Origin: Macrostomum hystrix
Taxonomy: Eukaryota > Platyhelminthes > Macrostomidae
Assembly (NCBI GenBank): GCA_950097015.1
Contig: CATNEN010000001.1
Location: 5,875,001 to 5,939,000, forward strand
Reading direction: 5' to 3'
DNA: 64,000 nt
The notes beneath the pieces were generated by a model. The model did no database searches, was not told the DNA's origin, and was given only the letters and a program-made list of their open reading frames with translations. Position 1 is the stretch's first letter. Every line of letters begins with the position of its first letter. Below are positions 32,130 through 50,824 of the stretch, one piece after another. The position numbers and the translations under genes are program-made.

Positions 32130-35100
32130 TACCTACATGTATATTTTAGGTTTTAACATTTGTAAACTCATAAGTATTATGTACTTTCATAGAAAGTCTT
32201 TTTATAGTTAAAAACATTTTTTGTAAATAAAGTAATGATTTTACTAAAAAACTGATACATAATTATTAGGCAAATTAAAAAAATAAAACAACTGTTAATA
32301 AACCTATAACTAACGATTGATAAGCACAAATCAATTAAATTTACAACAATGCTCATGAAAAGGTCATGTTGCACTGGCTTATAATAACCGAATTTGGTAG
32401 GGCCTATAATAAATTTCAATTAGCAACCAAGTATAGGCCTAACTAAAGTTATATGGAACAAACTATTTTAATTTGAGTCAGTGAAATAGATGAATGCTTG
32501 TCAAGTCTAGTTAATTATGTATCCTACTACAAACCCAGCATCAAATTCAATTTCTTGATACACTAGGCCTATAGCAAATCTACAAGGACGCATGGCCTAA
32601 GCATAAACTAGCAGACTGTTGGGCACCTTGAGTAATTTGACCAAATGGTTGTCATCACTTAATCTTAGGAAATAAATAGTTTAAGGATATATCTATTATG
32701 TTTTTTTACTTTAGGAGTACAGGTTTTTATTTCCAGAAAAAAATATATAGAAAGCAAATACAAATCCAACAATACACCAAAGACATCTAAGACATTAAAT
32801 ACATTTGTCCCCTTTCCTTTTTGTACAGTCTTCTTATGCCATATAAATTTGCTAATATTTCATTAGCCCTTAAATACATATAGAAAAATTAAATTCAATT
32901 TTTTATATATTTACTACTTTTAGCAAGCAAAACAAAATAATATATTGGACCATAAAAGTTGTCTGTTGTCTGAAATAAGTAGTCTGATACTGTAGTCTAC
33001 TTTTAAGCTCAAGTCCTCAAGACAGATGACAATTTCTCAAGCAGGCCACATACAGTTTAGCAGCTAAACATTACCTCACTAGTGACAAATCTCAGTCTCT
33101 AAGGACTAAAAATGATTTTTTACAAAACTGCAAGGAAACCTATGGAAAATTGAAGCATGCCACAGCAACAACAACCATTAAAGCTGGTAAGCTGCCACAG
33201 CAAGCAGCTTTAATGGTAATTATTTCTGTCAAAAGATTACGACAGACCTATTTTTATTTCAATCTAGCAATTCACCACCTTTGTCACTGTCATTGGCATT
33301 GTGCTTGTGGTTTTGGCTAAATTACCAATTAATGTTGTAGGCCTAGCTAAATTTTCACTTTAGCCTAAATCAGACTAGTAAAGCTATATATGTCTTCAGT
33401 TCATAATGATGCTCACATATGAGCTCAAATATGAACCCACATTTATTATGATTTGTTTGGTTAACAAGTTCGCACAAGAATTCCTATTCTATTCTTGAGA
33501 AACTCGCTAAAAACTGATCGTCGCGAAAATAAAAAGAAAAATAATCGAAACCAGAACGATTCGAATTTGCCGCTTTTGCTGAAATTGCGTTTAGGCAACA
33601 AAAACAATCCGCAAGAAGATGCAACACAATAGAAAAGTAAGCTGAAATGCCAAAACCCCACGTTTGTCGTCATGTAATAATTGCTCATTTATGAAATATG
33701 AATATTACAAATGTAATTCGATATGCATATCGAATGATGAGGTAAAGACGATCAGAGATCCTTATTTGTCCATTATCTTTCAATATCCAAGAGTGAAAAT
33801 CTTTATTTGTGCGCAGGATTATCTTCTTTTGTACATATATATCATAATATATGCTGCACCCAAATGTAGCGTATTCCCTAAGTAAACATTTTATTAAGCT
33901 ATTTAAAACTGTAAAAACATTACGAGTCATAAAATATTGTGTTACCTAATTCTAAGGAAACCGAAATTTCATTTATTTTCACCTACTACATCGACAATCA
34001 ATGCCGGGCAACATCCAAAAGCAATTAAGTTTCCCCTTACGGTATTATATTACATTTCTCTAATTATTTAATTAATAATAATATTACTCTTTAGTTAAAT
34101 TTACGGAAGTATAGTTACCCGCTGCTCAGCTATACCCCGCGGTTCCCGCTACCCGCAAATCGATTGCCGGGTTTGCAGATGCTGCATCAATTAATGCGTT
34201 GTTGCTAAAAGGGCTAGGATGATGAAAGAGCTCCCCAGCTTGCAGGAACTACGTGACTCATTATATACTCAGCAATTACTCATTATATAATTTATAAAAT
34301 GACTTTATAGTACAATTATCACGAATAATGTTAATGTCTTTACAATATGTTTTAATTGCTATATTTACCCTAATTGACTATTCAGATCAAAAATTTCGAA
34401 AGTTATTTCAATTCTCTAAATTCAATTCAATCAAACTATACTCTAAAACAAATCAATAGTATAATCCACATTAAAGGATGACCTTTGTGTCGAAATTTTA
34501 TTTTCCGGATTTGTCGTCTAACAACTTTGCTTCATCGTTGTTTTTCGCGCGGATTTGATTTGACTATTTTGATTCTTTTCTGCTTATTCTAAGCGCTGTA
34601 CAACATCCTTGTGACTAGTGTGAATCTTGAATTCTTGTGTTATAGGCATTATGGCCCAACTCTTACATGCAATTGTTAAATTCAATCTTAGCAAAATAGT
34701 TTGCTAATATAATTATATTATAACAATAATTTACTCTACATGTACACGAAACGAAATTTAATATGTAGAGTTTAGTTTAGTCATAAATAATTGAATAAGT
34801 TTCATCCTCAAAGTAATATATTAATTAATCACAAATTGTTAATCAAATTTTTGTTCTGAAATCCTTAAATAATTAGTTCACTCATTAAAATTTAAAGATT
34901 AATAGCTTTGCTTAAATTATTTACATTAGGCAGTTATAATTTTTGCTATGTTTTTGAACTTCTAATAAGATATTGAATAGTGTGCTGTAGCTAGCTATAC
35001 CTATAATTAAGTATACAGCCTTTAGTTTTCACAAATTAGCTATCCATGGGTCAAGACAATATGCCTTTTAATAAAATGATTTTATAATATACTTTTATTT

Positions 35101-35215
35101 ATGTACAAATATGTTAGCTAAACTTAATTATCAATTTGTAGTATAATGTTGGCAAACTAATCAAAATTTAATCGCCTCAAAGTTTGTTCAACAATAAACT
35201 TTGGCTTTTCCTATT
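32130..35215. other. AT-rich intergenic DNA
   Basis: About 3 kb without recognisable coding exons or repeats, upstream of the death-domain gene. Its promoter and any 5' untranslated exon probably lie here, but none can be pinpointed. Confidence 0.5.
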
Positions 35216-35258
35216 TCAGAGCACTCGAGGACAGCCAGCCTTAAAGCTAAACAGCGGC

Positions 35259-35786
35259 ATGGCGGCCCGAACCCAGTACCAATACTTTAAAGACATTCCA
35301 GCAATTATTGTCTACAATCTGAAGCGCATTGTGAGCACCACAGAATCAGCAGATCCTTATGGGGCCTGGGTTGAGTTGGCGAGCTCACAGTTTGTAAACT
35401 TCAGCAACAATGACGTGGAACGGATTATGGCGGGCGGAAATAATCGAATCGAGTGGACTAACAGTTTCTTCAATCACTGGCTGCTTCGGCGCCCAACCTT
35501 TACTAACGTTGTGCGCGCCTTCATCGAGGTGTCTATACACGAAGCCATCGACATTCTGGAGCCGTTGTGCACTGGTGAAGCGTTGCAGTTTGTTCAGGAG
35601 TGGCGAGATAGGGACGAGCAGCGACGGCTTGAACAGCCGCCATTGTCATTGCCGCCTTCACCTACGCCGCTGGAAGACGAGTACATCCCTGAAGAGGACA
35701 ATTTTGTCTCTAGGAGCTATTCGGAGATGCCATATGGCGTTGAGGCGTCTGCATTACCAATCTCAGTCAGCGACAATTCAATTGAG
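35259..35786 (+). CDS. IRAK-like gene exon 1 (death domain)
   Basis: 176 codons from ATG 35259. A TTTCAG acceptor 39 bp upstream shows that this exon begins at 35220 and is preceded by an intron or is trans-spliced. Ends SDNSIE before donor GTCTGA. A Pro/Ser/acidic stretch follows the death domain. Confidence 0.8.
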
Positions 35787-38004
35787 GTCTGACCTTATTT
35801 TGAAAGCGAATCTATTTGGTTAGAGAATTACTTGAGATCTATAAAATATGTTGTTTTTCAGATGACCAGCTGCCTGAATGGCTTGGCCGCAGCGGTGGAG
35901 ACTGTATCTTTGCCAGACGAATTAATTCAGCCAGTTATGCAGAGGCAGTCAGCCCAGGATTATGCGGCTCGATCTGAGCAGCGGGTAATGAAATCATCTT
36001 TAGTACATGTATAATTGGCGAGGCGTTAAGTGATTTTAGTCGTCTTAAAGGTCGGGGGTTTGACTCCTGACTCCACTGGAACGCTTTGTATCATTTGGCT
36101 ATATACTTCAGCTCCGTGCCACTAAGGGTTAAATGGGTTGCCATGCAGCATTAGGTTAATTGAGGGTCGGTGTGGCGTCCCCCCCGTACGCAGCCTTTTA
36201 GCCTTCAATTGCGCTTTAGTTATTTCACAATATTTGGGGCGCAGCCGCGGAGGGAAAGCTTGAAAGCTCGTTATGGAATTGTAACTCCGATAGATAATTG
36301 AAACAGAGTTCAGTTTTTTTAAATCCTTTAATCGCAGCTTCTTAGCAGAAACAAGCTTTATAAATAAAGTAAACATTTAAAAAGTGTGACTCAGAAAGCT
36401 GCATTAGTGAGTTAGCCTAGCTGCATTAAGTCCGGATGATGTGGGTTTGGCGGGGGCAAGATGTCTCTACAGGTTTCTACGAGCTAAGATTCCAAGCCAT
36501 TTTCAAGCCACAATAAAGCAGTTTTTATTGCTCAATTTCCATCATGAGAAAACCTGCTTGGGCTCGTTTAACTGCACTGACCTTTAAAAATCTTCGGGAC
36601 AGCTAACCGCACAACAACTAAGTTAAAGCACATGGTCAAACAATAAGAAAAAAAACTGCGTTAACAATGGCGGTTTGGTCTTTCTCTAATTTCATTTAAG
36701 CAAAGCTCAGCGGACCGTCACAGAAATAGGATGAGTGGCAGAACGGTCTAACGCGTTTGCCTCTCGCACCAAGGTCCCTGAGTTCGATTCCGCGGCGTGG
36801 TTACATTCATTTGGGGCTCAGACGCGGAGAGAAGGCTTTGGTTGTGCAATTTATGCCCTAAATACCAACCTTCAAGGCAATGAGAGTGTACACTGCTCCA
36901 GAGAAAGTCAGGGCAGATGTACACACCTGTGTGAGTGTGTGCCTGCTTGAATGTGTGTTCAGTAGCCAGCGGAATGGGTAGAATAGTGTCACCAAATGAT
37001 GTGCAATTGCCCGTCAAGCTCGCGAATTCTGGTGCTCGTATCCAACTGTCTCTTTTTTCGTTCATAAACAGGCCCTGCGTGTGTCCTGGAAGGCCGGACA
37101 GTTTGCCAAGCAGAGGTCTCGGCAGCTGCAGCTGGTAACTAACACTGATGAGGCTAGAGCGTCGGCTACCTACCTGTTGGACCTTTATCGGCGACTGTCG
37201 CATCCGCACCTGGCGCCGCTTTTAGGTTTCTCGGATTTTTCTACTAGCATCGATTTGCACTTTCCGTACTATGTGTGCAGTCTGGATGACGCCTATTGCC
37301 ACCGTGGCGCCAGAAAATTCGACTGCCCAATGGACTTGGACTCCAGGCTAAGAATTGTGTTTGGCATCGCCAAGGCTTTGTTGTATCTCCATGGCAACCA
37401 GCGAACTGGAGAATGCTTTGTGCTCAACAATCTTAACTGCCGGACTGTGAGTCCTGACACCTTCAGAACTCCTTGCTGACACCCCCTAGCTACAATTCTG
37501 ACCAGATCGATAACGCAAGCATCAAAAAACAATTTTCAGGTGATGTTGGACAGTTTCTGGTGTCCGGCAATCTGCGATCTCACAGAGATCAGAAAGGTTT
37601 ATGACTTAAGCAACAGCTCAGAATTCTCTGGCGATGTCAGGGATTTTAAAATGGTGTCCGTCGAAGTGCTGACCAGTTTGTGCAGGCACAAGGATGAGAG
37701 ATTGTTCAATGAAGCCATCAGTTGCATAGAGCATATGCTGACACTCAAGCCAGCAGATCGCACCCAGTTTGTCTTTGACAATGACGACCTAATGCCCGAT
37801 GAAATGAGACCAGACGAATCTGTTATCGATACAGACGAATCAGGCGATGAGGAGCGGATTCTGGCCGATATTTACTTCCGCTTTCAGCTGATCCTGTGCC
37901 TGATGATTCTGCCCGAAGGTGTGGAAAGTATTCGCGACTTTGCCGACTGCATGAAGAGTCTATCGCAGCGACACAACTTCTCTGATTTGTGGCTTAGCTT
38001 TTGA
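35259..38004 (+). CDS. IRAK/Pelle-like death-domain protein with a catalytically dead kinase domain
   Basis: Four exons (35259-35786, 35862-35984, 37072-37446, 37540-38004), all joined in phase 0, give 496 residues. Residues about 12-103 look like an IRAK/Pelle death domain (DIPAIIVYNLKRIV, then HWLLRRPTF, then AIDILEPLC). Residues about 218-480 follow a kinase fold: LYRRLSHPHLAPLLGFSD, RLRIVFGIAKALLYLHGNQR, and late C-lobe sequence. The catalytic loop reads LNNLNCRTVML, so the HRD Asp, Lys and Asn are replaced. DFG is replaced by CDLT, and no glycine-rich loop is visible. In Toll/IL-1 pathways such proteins scaffold MyD88-type complexes; here a scaffold or regulatory role is inferred. The frame is open upstream to an acceptor at 35219, so an earlier exon is possible. 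Confidence 0.8.
35862..35984 (+). CDS. IRAK-like gene exon 2 (linker)
   Basis: 41 codons (MTSCLNGLAAAVETVSLPDE, then YAARSEQR) between TTTTCAG and GTAATG. Phase 0 on both sides. No domain recognised. Confidence 0.7.
36014..36290 (+). mobile_element. Composite SINE: family B head with family A fragment
   Basis: Starts with GGCGAGGCGTTAAGTGATTT and GGTCGGGGGTTTGACTCC (family B head), includes TTAATTGAGGGTCGGTGTGG, and ends in a family A piece (GGGGCGCAGCCGCGGAGGGA). Intron 2 of the death-domain gene. Confidence 0.6.
36729..37015 (+). mobile_element. SINE family A copy
   Basis: Clear head (GAGTGGCAGAACGGTCTAAC, CTGAGTTCGATTCCGCGGCG), then body and GTGTCACCAAATGATGTGCA near the end. Lies in the intron directly before exon 3. 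Confidence 0.85.
37072..37446 (+). CDS. IRAK-like gene exon 3 (pseudokinase N-lobe and catalytic loop)
   Basis: 125 codons between ATAAACAG and GTGAGT. Carries SHPHLAPLLGFSD, RIVFGIAKALLYLHGNQR and NNLNCRT. A family A SINE ends about 50 bp upstream of the acceptor. Confidence 0.82.
37540..38004 (+). CDS. IRAK-like gene exon 4 (pseudokinase C-lobe)
   Basis: 154 codons plus TGA after TTTTCAG. Starts VMLDSFWCPAICDLTE (the DFG-equivalent region) and includes DVRDFKMVSVEVLTSLCRHK and AISCIEHMLTLKPADR, matching C-lobe helices. An acidic insert (DESGDEER) follows. Confidence 0.82.
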   Translation: MMLDSFWCPAICDLTEIRKVYDLSNSSEFSGDVRDFKMVSVEVLTSLCRHKDERLFNEAISCIEHMLTLKPADRTQFVFDNDDLMPDEMRPDESVIDTDESGDEERILADIYFRFQLILCLMILPEGVESIRDFADCMKSLSQRHNFSDLWLSF

Positions 38005-39155
38005 AATCGATATAAATGTACTGTTCAGTGAGACAATTCGACACTAAACTAAGCCTCAACATGTTTAAACATTCTTTTTAATACTGAACCTGGCGCTGTT
38101 GATTTTTATAACTCTCATATTTTTCCTTTATCGAGTTTAAAATTCTACTTGTCGTGCTTAATTATGTACTCTTACCTACCATTATTTTGTTTAATTATTG
38201 TTATTAATGATTGAAATGGATCTTTAACTTTAAATAGGCTCCTAATGTAGGATTTGGATTGAGACGAATCCGCAACCAAACCTCCAATGACGGAATCACG
38301 ACTCGAGGCCACATTCATTTGGGGCGCAGCCGCGGAGAGAAGGCTTGAAAGCCTGTAATTACGAGTATTATTACTAATAGTACGAGCTCGTATGACGAGC
38401 TCGTAATAATATTAAGCTTTCTATGAGAATTAGAAAATCAGTCGACTAAAATATTCCGTTTATTTCAAGGATGTAACCTGTCAGTCAGCGCGAAAAATGC
38501 TGGTTTACCAAGGATTTTTGTTTCAGTCGGGATTCTAAATTCATTGTGTACTTTACAAAGTGACTGTGTTTTATCTAGGATGCGTTTTAGCTAGAGAAAT
38601 AAAGTTAGGTCCTTGTTTTGCATTATTTCGTCTTCAAACATCCTTATCTAATGCTATCGAAATGGAAGTGCCTACAAGATAAGGTTATTTATGTTACAGT
38701 TGGAGTTAGATTTTAGCGATCTGACTATATATTAATAATACTTTGCTAACTTTAGTACACACTTAAAGAACAACCAGTTTTTTTATAGAGGTGCAAATTA
38801 CGCTTAATTGTTAAATAGTTTTTAGTTGTTAACAAAGTTAAACGAATTAAGTCTCAATTTCTCTGCTGAAAACTATCACTGATGTTATTTACACTATGTA
38901 TAGTGCCTATAAAAAATTAAATACAATATATTTTATGCCAATCCCGAAATTGAGCGTAACACTTTTTTACGAAAACTTATTTAAAATCCCTTTTTAAATG
39001 ATAAAAAAAATTACTTCACTTTCCTTACTTTATAAATCCAGTTGAATAAATGACGGTGCTAAATACTGTTATAGCTCGTAGAGCATTAGCATTAACAATA
39101 TTAACAGGTAGTTATCAGTCTTCAATAGCATATCTGTTGTCAGCCAAACTTATCA
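38005..39155. other. Intergenic DNA with one short SINE A fragment
   Basis: No gene seen. At 38305-38352 there is a 48-bp family A piece (CATTTGGGGCGCAGCCGCGG). An inverted TACGAGCTCGTA-type palindrome with flanking copies lies near 38379-38410. Confidence 0.55.
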
Positions 39156-39159
39156 CCAG

Positions 39160-39460
39160 GGGGTGAGTTGCAGAGCGGTCAAAGCGTTTGCCTCTCTCAC
39201 CAAGGTCCCTGAGCTCGATTCCGCTGCGAGGCCACATTTATTTCAGGTGCTGCCGCGGAAAGAAGACTTGGGGGCTTGTCGTGCAATTTAAGCTTTTGAG
39301 GGCCATCGACGTACAGTCAAGAAAGATGAGAAAGTCAGGGCAGATGTACACACCTGTGAGCGTGTGCCTGCTTACAGTATCTGTGTGCGTACGTGCCCAG
39401 GACCTTGCAAGCTGCGGGTCTAGTGTCACCAAATAATGTGAACATTGCCCACCGCTACTA
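39160..39460 (+). mobile_element. SINE family A copy
   Basis: Head (TTGCAGAGCGGTCAAAGCGT, CTGAGCTCGATTCCGCTGCG), body (GGCTTGTCGTGCAATTTAAG) and 3' region (GGTCTAGTGTCACCAAATAA). Contains small internal deletions. Confidence 0.8.
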
Positions 39461-39464
39461 CTGT

Positions 39465-41320
39465 AATTCCTATAAGAAAATAAAAAGAAGTACATCAGCA
39501 TCTGTGTCAAAGCTAAGGAAGTCAGTTTTAGGAATTTTGCTTAAAAAAACTGTGATGCTGAAGCGTCAAACCTTTGCAGTTAATTCAAGTCTATTTTGCA
39601 TAATTAACACATGAATTAGCTCGATCGTGTATGTTTATGCATAGATTCATTAAATTATAGTAATTAATAAGGCAAACCCACGCATGTTTAATAGAATTCT
39701 CCGGTGTTCGAAGTTTTGCAAACTAGTAGTGAATTAAAAGAAAAATAAAATTTCATTAAAAACACAGTTTAATTGAAATCCGGGTAGCTAGGACTCATGC
39801 AAGAGAGCAACATGTAATCGAAGTTGTAAGCTAGTACTTAAAAACGGTAACATAGTGCAGAAAATGAATTGTTCTTATCTGCGAGGCCCATATAGCAGGC
39901 TATACGGCAACATAAGCTTTTCAACATTAAAGTATTTCTTTGCACTGTCGCTGCAAGTAGTATATAACAGAAGGACATTTTTTAAAGTCCGAGATCATGG
40001 GCTTTTTGATACAATATTATAAGAAAAGCTAGCATCGTGACAACTAGAATGTGATGCCTCTAAGCAAGGTAAAATATAAGCAAGAAAACCAATCGGAGTC
40101 TAGTGTTTCAAGCAAGCAACAATTAGTATTAAAAAGCAGGGGTAGGAAAGTGTACGATTGTTACTACTCTAAATAGAAGAGTGGGAACATGAGCGGCGAA
40201 AATCTAGTATTGATTGATCCAGGAAAAGTGCAAGGCTGAATTTAAATTTGTTATTGAACAAATTGTGTACAAAGTATTGATAATTGAATTAGTTCATTTA
40301 TTAGATTGTGTACTTTATATTAGTAGCCTCTAGGCATTGAAATGGTAAGAACAAAGCATATATATTGCCAATAAGCTACAATTTGCTACTACTGATACTA
40401 CTTAAAAGTATTATGCCGCGAAATTAAACACAAACAATTTTTGTAGGGTAAGAAAATAAATCTACTACTATCGGAGATTTCTTCGTAAAGATTCCAAGTG
40501 CAAATCATAATTGGCTTAATAATTATCGATTGGCACTAATAAATAAAGCAATAATAAACATGTTTTGGGATTTGATTTATCACTGCCATGGCACTTCGAC
40601 TGTAGCTAATTACAGTATATACTACTCCAAAGTTTTACAAATATATTTTTCTGAAATAAATTAGTTACCACAGGTTATACTACTTATGGCTACAGTTAGT
40701 AGCATGCTAAAAGGAAAAATACAAATTTAGGCACTTAATAATTTCTAGTTTTATTAATTAGGTGCACAGAATAAACTAGAAAATAGAGACGAAATATCCA
40801 TACGTACTACTGAAAGAAAAAAAGTAGCACTAAATGTGAATTTTTGCGCTAAACAATATTTCTGAAAAGCCTCACACTGAGAAATAAAACCAGTATTTAG
40901 TTGTCCCTATAAATAATGCACATACTACATAATCTGCACTGTATGTAAAAGGCAAAATGTCTTGAACAATTAAGCGAATAAAAATAACTTTAGTAGTATT
41001 AATATGTAAGAGATTGAATCGCAAAATAATTTAAGAAAACGAAATAAAATACATACGCTAGTAGGAAATAAATGAAAAGACATGCACACACAAAAACAGG
41101 CAGACAAAAACTTAAACTAACACTTTCTAGACGAAATTATCCGTTTTGACGTCGTGCAGCACCATACTACTAACAGTAGGTCACTTTGTAGCAGGCGCGT
41201 TTACTACGAATAATTATTAGTCTAGTTTTTTGTAGTTTAACAAATAATTGGAAAATTAACGACTTAACGAGCTGCGAAAATAGGCCAACTAGAAAATAAA
41301 CACCAACAAATCGTGTAGTA
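39465..41320. other. AT-rich intergenic DNA, nothing recognised
   Basis: About 1.85 kb between a SINE and the 30-bp array downstream of kinesin-13. No coding potential or repeats seen. Confidence 0.55.
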
Positions 41321-41324
41321 ATTG

Positions 41325-41615
41325 TAAGGGTGTGGGTGTCAGGGTGTGGGTTTTCAGAGGCTGGGATGTCAGGGTGTCGGTTTTCAGAGGCTGGGATGTC
41401 AGGGTGTGGGATTTCAGAGGCTGGGATGTCAGGGTGTAGGATTTCAGAGGCTGGGATGTCAGGGTGTGGGTTTTCAGAGGCTGGGATGCCAGGGTGTGGG
41501 TTTTCAGAGGCTGGGATGCCAGGGTGTGGGTTTTCAGAGTCTGGGATGTCAGGGTGTGGGTTTTCAGAGGCTGGGATGTCAGGGTGTGGGTTTTCAGAGA
41601 CTGGGATGTCAGGTC
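41325..41615. repeat. 30-bp minisatellite downstream of kinesin-13
   Basis: About ten units with core GGGTTTTCAGAGGCTGGGAT then GTCAGGGTGT. Begins 270 bp past the kinesin-13 stop codon, so part may be transcribed in the 3' untranslated region. Confidence 0.93.
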
Positions 41616-41884
41616 CAAAATGAGAGCCAGTTCAGAGAAGTTGCGGCTTGAAGCCGTGCAGTCAGACAGTGGAAGGGTCACAAAAGTCACAAGGTCACAA
41701 TTGCGGAATGTAAAAAGTAATGGATTTACAAGCAAAAAGTAATCGGATTAAAGACAAAGCAAAGGTCCCTAATGCCTACGGTGAAGCCTTAGATTTGCAG
41801 TAAATAATTAGAAACTGAATAATATAAAAAGGCTTAGAAATTTTGAATATTAGAGACACTGTCAAAATCCGCGGCTTAGATTCG

Positions 41885-47426
<5,542 letters not shown>

Positions 47427-47724
47427 GGCGAATCTGTGTGCTAACTGTATCTTCTAGAAGATTTTATTATATTTGTTCGATTCCTATGAGACTTTATTGG
47501 ATTCGCCGATTTAGATTCCGGGCTTATTTACAAGAATCCAAATTGGTAGACGCTAGCTTCAAGTGCGAATTTTCGTAACGACTGGAATAGCAAATTTAAT
47601 ACGAATTGTAAATGGTAAATGATAGTGAAAACATTTTGCTTCTATGGCCCGAGCTGTTGAGATCTGTCTTGATATTTTTAGAATTTTTATCGAAACTACC
47701 TATGAATAAGAACTGCATATTGAT

Positions 47725-50700
47725 CTTATCTAGGGACTGTCCTATGACTGACATTCTAATGATCTAATCTAGGGACTGTCTCATGACTGACATTCTAATG
47801 ATCTAATCTAGGGACTGTCTCATGACTGACATCCTAATGATCTAATCTAGGGACTGTCTCATGACTGACATTCTAATGATCTAATCTAGGGACTGTCCTA
47901 TGACTGACATTCTAATGATCTAATCTAGGGACTGTCTCATGACTGACATTCTAATGATCTAATCTAGGGACTGTCCATTGACTGATCCTAATGATCTAAT
48001 CTAGGGACTGTCCTATGACTGACACACTAATGACGGACATCCCAATGATATAATCTAGGGACTGTCCTATGACTTACATTCTAATGATGTAATCTAGGTA
48101 CTGTCCTATGACTTACATTCTAATGATCTAATCTAGGGACTGTCCTATGACTTACATTCTAATGATCTAATCTAGGGACTGTCCTATGACTTACATTCTA
48201 ATGATCTAATCTAGGTACTGTCCTATGACTTACATTCTAATGATCTAATCTAGGGACTGTCCTATGACTTACATCCTAATGATCTAATCTAGGGACTGTC
48301 CTATGACTTACATCCTAATGATCTAATCTAGGGACTGTCCTATGACTGACATTCTAATGATCTAATCTAGGGACTGTCTCATGACTGACATTCTAATGAT
48401 CTAATCTAGGTACTGTCCTATGACTTACATTCTAATGATGTAATCTAGGTACTGTCCTATGACTGACATTCTAATGATCTAATCTAGGGACTGTCTCATG
48501 ACTGACATTCTAATGATGTAATCTAGGGACTGTCTCATGACTGACATTCTAATGATCTAATCTAGGTACTGTCCTATGACTTACATTCTAATGATGTAAT
48601 CTAGGGACTGTCTCATGACTGACATTCTAATGATCTAATCTAGGGACTGTCTCATGACTGACATTCTAATGATCTAATCTAGGGACTGTCCTATGACTGA
48701 CATTCTAATGATCTAATCTAGGGACTGTCTCATGACTGACATTCTAATGATCTAATCTAGGGACTGTCCATTGACTGATCCTAATGATCTAATCTAGGGA
48801 CTGTCCTATGACTGACACACTAATGACGGACATCCCAATGATGTAATCTAGGGACTGTCCTATGACTTACATTCTAATGATGTAATCTAGGTACTGTCCT
48901 ATGACTGAAATTCTAATGATCTAATCTAGGGACTGTCCTATGACTGACATTCTAATGATCTAATCTAGGGACTGTCCTATGACTGACATTCTAATGATGT
49001 AATCTAGGCACTGTCCTATGACTGACATTCTAATGATCTAATCTAGGCACTGTCCTATGACTGACATTCTAATGATCTAATCTAGGTACTGTCCTATGAC
49101 TGATATTCTAATGATCTAATCTAGGTACTGTCCTATGACTGATATTCTAATGATCTAATCTAGGTACTGTCCTATGACTGACATTCTAATGATCTAATCT
49201 AGGGACTGTCCTATGACTGATATCCTAATGATCTAATCTAGGGACTGTCCTATGACTGACACCCTAATGACGGAGATCCCAATGATATAATCTAGGGACT
49301 GTCCTATGACTGACATTCTAATGATCTAATCTAGGGACTGTCCTATGACTGACATTCTAATGATGTAATCTAAGGACTGTCCTATGACTGACATTCTAAT
49401 GATGTAATCTAAGGACTGTCCTATGACTGACATTCTAATGATGTAATCTAAGGACTGTCCTATGACTGACATTCTAATGATGTAATCTAAGGACTGTCCT
49501 ATGACTGACATTCTAATGATCTAATCTAGGGACTGTCCTATGACTGACATTCTAATGATGTAATCTAAGGACTGTCCTATGACTGACATTCTAATGATGT
49601 AATCTAAGGACTGTCCTATGACTGACATTCTAATGATGTAATCTAAGGACTGTCCTATGACTGACATTCTAATGATGTAATCTAAGGACTGTCCTATGAC
49701 TGACATTCTAATGATGTAATCTAGGTACTGTCCTATGACTGAAATTCTAATGATCTAATCTAGGGACTGTCCTATGACTGACATTCTAATGATCTAATCT
49801 AGGGACTGTCCTATGACTGACATTCTAATGATGTAATCTAAGGACTGTCCTATGACTGACATTCTAATGATGTAATCTAGGCACTGTCCTATGACTGACA
49901 TTCTAATGATCTAATCTAGGCACTGTCCTATGACTGACATTCTAATGATCTAATCTAGGTACTGTCCTATGACTGATATTCTAATGATCTAATCTAGGTA
50001 CTGTCCTATGACTGACATTCTAATGATCTAATCTAGGTACTGTCCTATGACTGATATTCTAATGATCTAATCTAGGTACTGTCCTATGACTGACATTCTA
50101 ATGATGTCATCTAGGCACTGTCCTATGACTGATATTCTAATGATCTAATCTAGGGACTGTCCTATGACTGATATCCTAATGATCTAATCTAGGGACTGTC
50201 CTATGACTGACACCCTAATGACGGAGATCCCAATGATATAATCTAGGGACTGTCCTATGACTGACATTCTAATGATCTAATCTAGGGACTGTCCTATGAC
50301 TGACACCCTAATGACGGAGATCCCAATGATATAATCTAGGGACTGTCCTATGACTGACATTCTAATGATCTAATCTAGGGACTGTCCTATGACTGACATT
50401 CTAATGATGTAATCTAAGGACTGTCTTATGACTGACATTCTAATGATGTAATCTAAGGACTGTCCTATGACTGACATTCTAATGATGTAATCTAAGGACT
50501 GTCCTATGACTGACATTCTAATGATGTAATCTAAGGACTGTCCTATGACTGACATTCTAATGATGTAATCTAGGGACTGTCCTATGACTGACATTCTAAT
50601 GATGTAATCTAAGGACTGTCCTATGACTGACATTCTAATGATGTAATCTAGGGACTGTCCTATGACTGACATTCTAATGATGTAATCTAGGGACTGTCCT

Positions 50701-50820
50701 ATGACTGACATTCTAATGATGTAATCTAAGGACTGTCCTATGACTGACATTCTAATGATGTAATCTAGGGACTGTCCTATGACTGACATTCTAATGATGT
50801 AATCTAGGGACTGTCCTGTG
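47725..50820. repeat. 39-bp minisatellite upstream of kinesin-13, 3.1 kb
   Basis: About 79 units with core GACTGTCCTATGACTGACAT then TCTAATGATCTAATCTAGG. Marker variants (ACGGAGATCCCAATGATATA; CCATTGACTGATCCTAATGA) reappear in larger copied blocks. Fills most of the spacer between kinesin-13 and the acidic membrane protein gene. Confidence 0.97.
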
Positions 50821-50824
50821 ATCA

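Noticed and set aside
37599..37781. Minus-strand frame in the IRAK-like exon 4 region
   Set aside because: Opposite-strand shadow of a well-supported exon; no homology or splice signals.
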